The translations under genes and the position numbers were made by a program. A stretch of DNA of 8,156 bases from Candidatus Woesearchaeota archaeon (GTDB taxonomy: Archaea > Nanobdellota > Nanobdellia > Woesearchaeales > JAGVYO01). The notes beneath the pieces were generated by a model, which did no database searches, had not been told where the DNA came from, and saw only the letters and a program-made list of their open reading frames with translations. The stretch covers positions 18,850 to 27,005 of the forward strand of contig JAGVYO010000025.1 of NCBI GenBank assembly GCA_018303225.1, given 5' to 3'. Every line of letters begins with the position of its first letter. The stretch's first letter is position 1. This document shows, in pieces, positions 5,632 through 8,156 of the stretch.

Positions 5632-6582
5632 ATGAACATCGGCATCACCGCTTCTCCCCGATTGAGCGAAAAACATCTTGCGGAACTGAAGAAACTGGGA
5701 AAAGTAACGATATTTCTGCCTACCAAAGACCCGGAAGAGCTGTATAATTACTGCAAAGATCAGGACATTCTGGTTGTCTGGAACCGCTTCAAATCAGAGA
5801 TCATCCCAAGGCTGAAAAAATGCAAACTGATGGTAGTATGGGCCACTGGGTATGATTATATTGACATCAAGGCCACTACAAAAATGGGGATTGCAGTAGC
5901 CAATGTCCCTTCCTATTCCACGGCTTCGGTGGCAGAGCATGTCTTCACGTTCATCCTGTCTTTAGCCAAGACGCTGCCGGAAGCGCACGCATCCGTAAAG
6001 AGTGGAAACTGGCGCCAACTGGATTTCCGGGGCATTGAAATCAAAGATAAAACATTGGGTATCATCGGCTGCGGTGAAATCGAGACAGAAGTAGCTAAAT
6101 TAGGAAAAGCGTTTGGAATGAAAATCCTGGTTTACACCAAGCATCCGGAAAACCATCGGGAATGGAAGTGCGTCAGCTTTGAAACGCTGCTGAAAGAATC
6201 GGATTTTATCACGTTACATGTGCCTGCGGATAAAGACACGTACCATTTAATCAATGCAAAAACGCTTTCGTTGATGAAAAAGACGGCTTTTCTGGTCAAC
6301 ACCTGCCGGGGCAGCGTCATCGATGAAGCGGCATTGTACGAAGCACTAAAGAGCAAACAGATTGGAGGTGCAGCATTGGATGTCTTCAGCCCCGAGCCGC
6401 CTTCCCCGGATAATCCGCTGTTCAAGCTGGATAATATTCTTTTTACGCCCCATACTGCTTTCTACACGCACGAAGCCATTGAACGATTAAACGATATGTG
6501 CATAGAAAACGTCAAAGCATTCCTTGCCGGAAAGCCGAAGAATATTGTGAATAAGGAAGCGCTTAACGGACGAATAAGTTGA
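5632..6582 (+). CDS. D-isomer-specific 2-hydroxyacid dehydrogenase with altered nucleotide-binding motif
   Basis: A 316-aa enzyme of the D-2-hydroxyacid dehydrogenase family, which reduces 2-keto acids (glyoxylate, hydroxypyruvate, pyruvate, phosphohydroxypyruvate) with NAD(P)H. The catalytic residues are all present: R226 in VNTCRGSVID, E255 in DVFSPEP, and H274 in TPHTAF. The family segments NVPSYSTASVAEHVFTFIL (91-109) and DFITLHVPADKDTYHLI (191-207) are normal. Two things are odd in the cofactor site. The Rossmann motif reads G146-C-G148-E-I-E151, with Glu in place of the third Gly. The end of the second strand is VYTKHPE (167-173) with no acidic residue, where NAD-specific members usually have Asp; that would favour NADP or relaxed specificity. 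There is no ACT domain, so a serA call is not justified. The exact substrate is open. The gene has its own leaderless promoter and ends 21 bases from the oppositely directed toxin gene. Confidence 0.9.
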   Translation: MNIGITASPRLSEKHLAELKKLGKVTIFLPTKDPEELYNYCKDQDILVVWNRFKSEIIPRLKKCKLMVVWATGYDYIDIKATTKMGIAVANVPSYSTASVAEHVFTFILSLAKTLPEAHASVKSGNWRQLDFRGIEIKDKTLGIIGCGEIETEVAKLGKAFGMKILVYTKHPENHREWKCVSFETLLKESDFITLHVPADKDTYHLINAKTLSLMKKTAFLVNTCRGSVIDEAALYEALKSKQIGGAALDVFSPEPPSPDNPLFKLDNILFTPHTAFYTHEAIERLNDMCIENVKAFLAGKPKNIVNKEALNGRIS

Positions 6583-6603
6583 CCATAAGGTCGTTCTGAA
6601 GAC

Positions 6604-6858
6604 TCATCTTTTGTACACTCTCCCGCGTTTATCAAATACTTTTATCAGAATCAGCTTATCTTTTATGATTACCTCCGCCAGTGCCCTATAGCCCCCTATA
6701 CGGATCTTGTACAGTTCAGAACCTTCGTAATGCTCAAGATACCGGAAAGGATCATTTCCTATCTCATCAAATTTGTCCAGCACTCGTTTAATAATCGGCT
6801 TCGGCAGCTTTTTCAGAATTTTAAATGCCTGCGGGTGCCACTTTAACGTATAACTCAT
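6604..6858 (-). CDS. RelE/ParE-type toxin
   Basis: An 84-aa protein of the RelE/ParE superfamily. These are usually ribosome-dependent mRNA endonucleases that stall growth when free and are held inactive by a partner antitoxin. The N-terminus YTLKWHPQAFKILKKLPK, the NDPFRYLEHYEGSELYKIRIGGYRAL segment (35-60) and the C-terminus VFDKRGRVYKR fit the archaeal RelE pattern. Basic residues likely to matter are K51, R53, R58, R78 and R80. The His often seen in the C-terminal HR-x-x-VY motif is missing (FDKRGRVY), which is common among archaeal members but leaves the catalytic strength uncertain. The start overlaps the antitoxin stop as ATGA (6855-6858), so translation is coupled to the antitoxin, as usual for such pairs. 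Confidence 0.88.
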   Translation of the reverse strand: MSYTLKWHPQAFKILKKLPKPIIKRVLDKFDEIGNDPFRYLEHYEGSELYKIRIGGYRALAEVIIKDKLILIKVFDKRGRVYKR

Positions 6859-7046
6859 TCTAGGAGGGCCTTTTTGACATCCTTATGGTTAATATACTCA
6901 GAAATAGGAGTTTTTCTGGCTGCTTTCAGCTGTTTTTTAGTTTCATCGCTAAGCTCGTAGTCTTCTACTAGGATGTTTTTAATAAAATCAAGGTTTCTTT
7001 TTATCTCTTCAATATCCTTGTGCATATGTTGCAGTTCAGTGTCCAT
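6855..7046 (-). CDS. Antitoxin partner of the RelE-type toxin
   Basis: A 63-aa protein from the ATG at 7046. The N-terminal half is a charged helix (LQHMHKDIEEIKRNLDFIKN), likely for dimerisation. The C-terminal half, YELSDETKKQLKAARKTPIS followed by EYINHKDVKKALLE, resembles the toxin-wrapping tail of archaeal RelB-like antitoxins (LSDE, then ARKTP-SEY). There is no obvious separate DNA-binding fold. The frame is open upstream, with possible starts at 7067 and 7130. The 7130 start would overlap the nucleotidyltransferase gene and adds an Arg-rich stretch with no family sense. The start at 7046 is preferred because a TATA box is centred 27.5 bases upstream; 7067 is only about 6 bases from that box. 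It overlaps the toxin start by four bases. Confidence 0.8.
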   Translation of the reverse strand: MDTELQHMHKDIEEIKRNLDFIKNILVEDYELSDETKKQLKAARKTPISEYINHKDVKKALLE

Positions 7047-7069
7047 AAGATAGAAATCAGTCTTCATAG

Positions 7070-7077
7070 TATATAAA
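7070..7077 (-). promoter_or_regulatory. TATA box of the toxin-antitoxin operon
   Basis: The minus strand reads TTTATATA in AAAAATTTATATACT, in the 38-base gap after the nucleotidyltransferase gene. Its centre is 27.5 bases before the ATG at 7046. It implies the pair is transcribed on its own and decides the antitoxin start. Confidence 0.65.
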
Positions 7078-7084
7078 TTTTTCT

Positions 7085-7948
7085 TTAAGCCTCGCCTTCC
7101 CATTCCTCGTGCGGATCGATGTCGCTCCATTTTTTCTTGGCGTTCTCGTAGCGTTCCATGTTGCCCGTGTCAAACCACTGGCTGCCGAAGGGGAAGCCGC
7201 GCAATTTGCCCTGCCGGGCCAGCTGCGGAAAGACGTCTTTCTCCAGCATGGCAAACCCTTTCGGGATTAAATCAATCACTTCCGGCTCTAAAATATAGAA
7301 TCCGGCATTGATCAAATTAGAAGGCGCTTCCTCTTTTTTGGGCTTTTCCACGAATTCCAGTATCTGAGAGCCGCTTAGACGCGCTACGCCGTATTGGGAA
7401 GGATCGTTCACAGTAGTCAGTGCAATGGTGGCCAATGCATTCTTTCTTTTATGCAGCCGGAACATCCGCGGAATATTGATCTTCTTCAATTCGTCGCCAT
7501 TGGAAACGATGAAGCTCTCGGTAAGCAGGTCTTTGGCCAGCTTTAATGGCCCAGCGGTTCCCAAGGGTTCGTCCTCTTCCACATAAGAAATGCTCATCCC
7601 AAACTTGCTTCCATCGCCAAAATACTCTTTTATTTTCTCTTTCAGATAACCCACAGAAAGGATGACCTCACGGATGCCGTATTTCTTCAGCAGATCAAAC
7701 AGGTGCTCGGTCAATGTTCTGCCATGCACGTCCAGAAGGGCTTTCGGAAGACTATCGGTCAGCGGCTTTAGCCGGGTTCCTTTGCCGCCTGCCAGGATAA
7801 CTGCTTTCTTGGGAATCTGGGTCCCTAATGCATTTGAAAGAATGGTTTCGATCTCCTGCGAGCGATTCTTGATCTCCTGGCCATCGACGCGCTTGTCAAT
7901 CTGCCGGATCAGGTTAGAATCCAGCGTGATGGTGATCCGCTCTTTCAT
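7085..7948 (-). CDS. Ribbon-helix-helix domain fused to a sugar-phosphate nucleotidyltransferase
   Basis: A 287-aa two-domain protein. Residues 1-41 are a CopG/Arc-type ribbon-helix-helix: strand RITITLDSN, helix LIRQIDKRVDG, then NRSQEIETILSNAL, the usual DNA-binding dimer unit. Residues 47-270 are a nucleotidyltransferase of the mannose-1-phosphate guanylyltransferase/glucose-1-phosphate thymidylyltransferase type, which joins a hexose-1-phosphate to an NTP. Its motifs are LAGGKGTRLKPLTDSLPKAL (52-71), the base-binding EPLGTAGPL (127-135), metal-binding NGD (150-152), YGV (186-188), EKP (201-203), NAGFYI (214-219) and WFDTGNMERY (258-267, D260). There is no left-handed beta-helix tail. The Met at 7948 is the only sensible start, with a TATA box centred 27.5 bases upstream, so the fusion is not an artefact of start choice. 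The exact sugar and nucleotide cannot be read. It is divergent from glpX, whose promoter the RHH domain might bind. Confidence 0.9.
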   Translation of the reverse strand: MKERITITLDSNLIRQIDKRVDGQEIKNRSQEIETILSNALGTQIPKKAVILAGGKGTRLKPLTDSLPKALLDVHGRTLTEHLFDLLKKYGIREVILSVGYLKEKIKEYFGDGSKFGMSISYVEEDEPLGTAGPLKLAKDLLTESFIVSNGDELKKINIPRMFRLHKRKNALATIALTTVNDPSQYGVARLSGSQILEFVEKPKKEEAPSNLINAGFYILEPEVIDLIPKGFAMLEKDVFPQLARQGKLRGFPFGSQWFDTGNMERYENAKKKWSDIDPHEEWEGEA

Positions 7949-7971
7949 CCTTCTAGGTTAAGCCGAAACCC

Positions 7972-7979
7972 TATTTAAA
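7972..7979 (-). promoter_or_regulatory. TATA box of the RHH-nucleotidyltransferase gene
   Basis: The minus strand reads AAAAGCTTTAAATAGGG, a BRE-like purine run and a TATA box. The centre is 27.5 bases before the ATG at 7948, consistent with a leaderless mRNA. Confidence 0.7.
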
Positions 7980-8019
7980 GCTTTTGTTTTTCGTATGATA
8001 AGGTATGATAATAGAAAGG

Positions 8020-8027
8020 TTTATATA
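8020..8027 (+). promoter_or_regulatory. TATA box of glpX
   Basis: GAAAGG-TTTATATA on the plus strand. The expected transcription start is near 8050, so the glpX ATG at 8061 would have a leader of about 10 nt containing GGGG (8053-8056), a possible weak ribosome binding site. The 112 bases between the two divergent genes hold only the two promoters; I see no other element. Confidence 0.65.
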
Positions 8028-8060
8028 TGCCTTTGATTAGGGACTTTATGTTGGGGTCCT

Positions 8061-8156
8061 ATGGAGCGAAACCTTGCACTGGAATTTGTACGGGTTACCG
8101 AAGCTGCCGCCATAGCTGCGGCCAAATGGATGGGCAAGGGTGACAAAATAGCAGCG
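8061..8156 (+). CDS. glpX: Class II (GlpX-type) fructose-1,6-bisphosphatase, N-terminal fragment
   Basis: The first 32 codons read MERNLALEFVRVTEAAAIAA, then AKWMGKGDKIAA, before the window ends. This aligns without gaps to the start of bacterial GlpX enzymes (RELAIEFxRVTExAALAxxxWxGRGDK), which remove the 1-phosphate from fructose-1,6-bisphosphate to give fructose-6-phosphate, a gluconeogenic step. The catalytic acidic residues lie beyond the window. Most archaea use the unrelated type V FBP aldolase/phosphatase or a type IV enzyme, so a GlpX start is notable. The start at 8061 rests on the family alignment. An out-of-frame ATG at 8048 lies upstream. It is divergent from the nucleotidyltransferase gene and is likely to supply hexose phosphates for it. 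Confidence 0.88.
   Translation, partial: MERNLALEFVRVTEAAAIAAAKWMGKGDKIAA

Noticed and set aside
6581..6592. GACC-ATAA-GGTC hairpin between the dehydrogenase and toxin genes
   Set aside because: A four-base stem without a following T-run is too weak to call a terminator.
7047..7130. Longer antitoxin starting at 7130 or 7067
   Set aside because: The 7130 start overlaps the nucleotidyltransferase end and adds an Arg-rich stretch made from its opposite-frame codons. The TATA box sits too close to 7067 for that start to be transcribed from it.
1..8156. CRISPR arrays, tRNA or rRNA genes, insertion sequences, tandem repeats
   Set aside because: Reading both strands showed no repeated spacer pattern, cloverleaf with CCA-type ends, rRNA core sequence, transposase frame or terminal repeats. 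Small C/D or H/ACA RNAs cannot be excluded by eye.

Overview
The window reads as a piece of an archaeal chromosome, probably from a small-genome DPANN-type lineage. The archaeal assignment rests on an RNase P Pop5 subunit, the start of a proteasome alpha subunit, a TrmB-family regulator, and TATA boxes (TTTATATA, TTTAAATA and similar) placed a fixed distance before most genes. The DPANN placement is a weaker inference from gene style (bacterial-type GlpX, a short RHH-nucleotidyltransferase, a small two-TM protein). No rRNA, tRNA, CRISPR array or insertion sequence was seen.

Layout, left to right. Positions 1-466 (minus strand) hold rnp2 (Pop5) followed by the first 26 codons of psmA, a slice of the archaeal RNase P/proteasome/exosome neighbourhood. 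Positions 585-1322 (minus) encode an unrecognised 245-aa soluble protein. A symmetric divergent promoter at 1345-1382 separates it from a 102-aa exported-looking protein with a textbook EF-hand loop (1430-1738, plus), followed by an 88-aa two-TM protein (1781-2047, plus). Converging on that, and overlapping its end by 11 bases, is a minus-strand pair: phosphomannomutase/phosphoglucomutase (2756-4081) and a free-standing class I glutamine amidotransferase (2037-2747). Upstream of the pair is a TrmB-type regulator (4125-4862, minus), divergent from a gene for an exported 212-aa protein of unknown function (4954-5592, plus). Next come a D-2-hydroxyacid dehydrogenase (5632-6582, plus), a RelE-type toxin with its antitoxin (6604-7046, minus), a ribbon-helix-helix/sugar nucleotidyltransferase fusion (7085-7948, minus), and the first 32 codons of a GlpX-type fructose-1,6-bisphosphatase (8061 to the edge, plus).

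How the genes may work together (inference): GlpX makes fructose-6-phosphate in gluconeogenesis, the mutase interconverts hexose-6- and hexose-1-phosphates, and the nucleotidyltransferase activates a hexose-1-phosphate to an NDP-sugar. This is a plausible route from central carbon to surface glycan. TrmB regulators usually sense sugars, and the one here lies between the mutase and a gene for an exported protein.

The most striking points are: (a) the DNA-binding RHH domain fused to an NDP-sugar pyrophosphorylase; (b) the small exported EF-hand protein; (c) eight genes whose TATA-box centre lies 26.5-28.5 bases before the start codon, implying leaderless mRNAs and fixing several start codons; (d) a dehydrogenase whose third Rossmann glycine is replaced by glutamate. 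I did not find a clearly new multi-gene system. The unexplained genes are 585-1322, 1430-1738 and 4954-5592.
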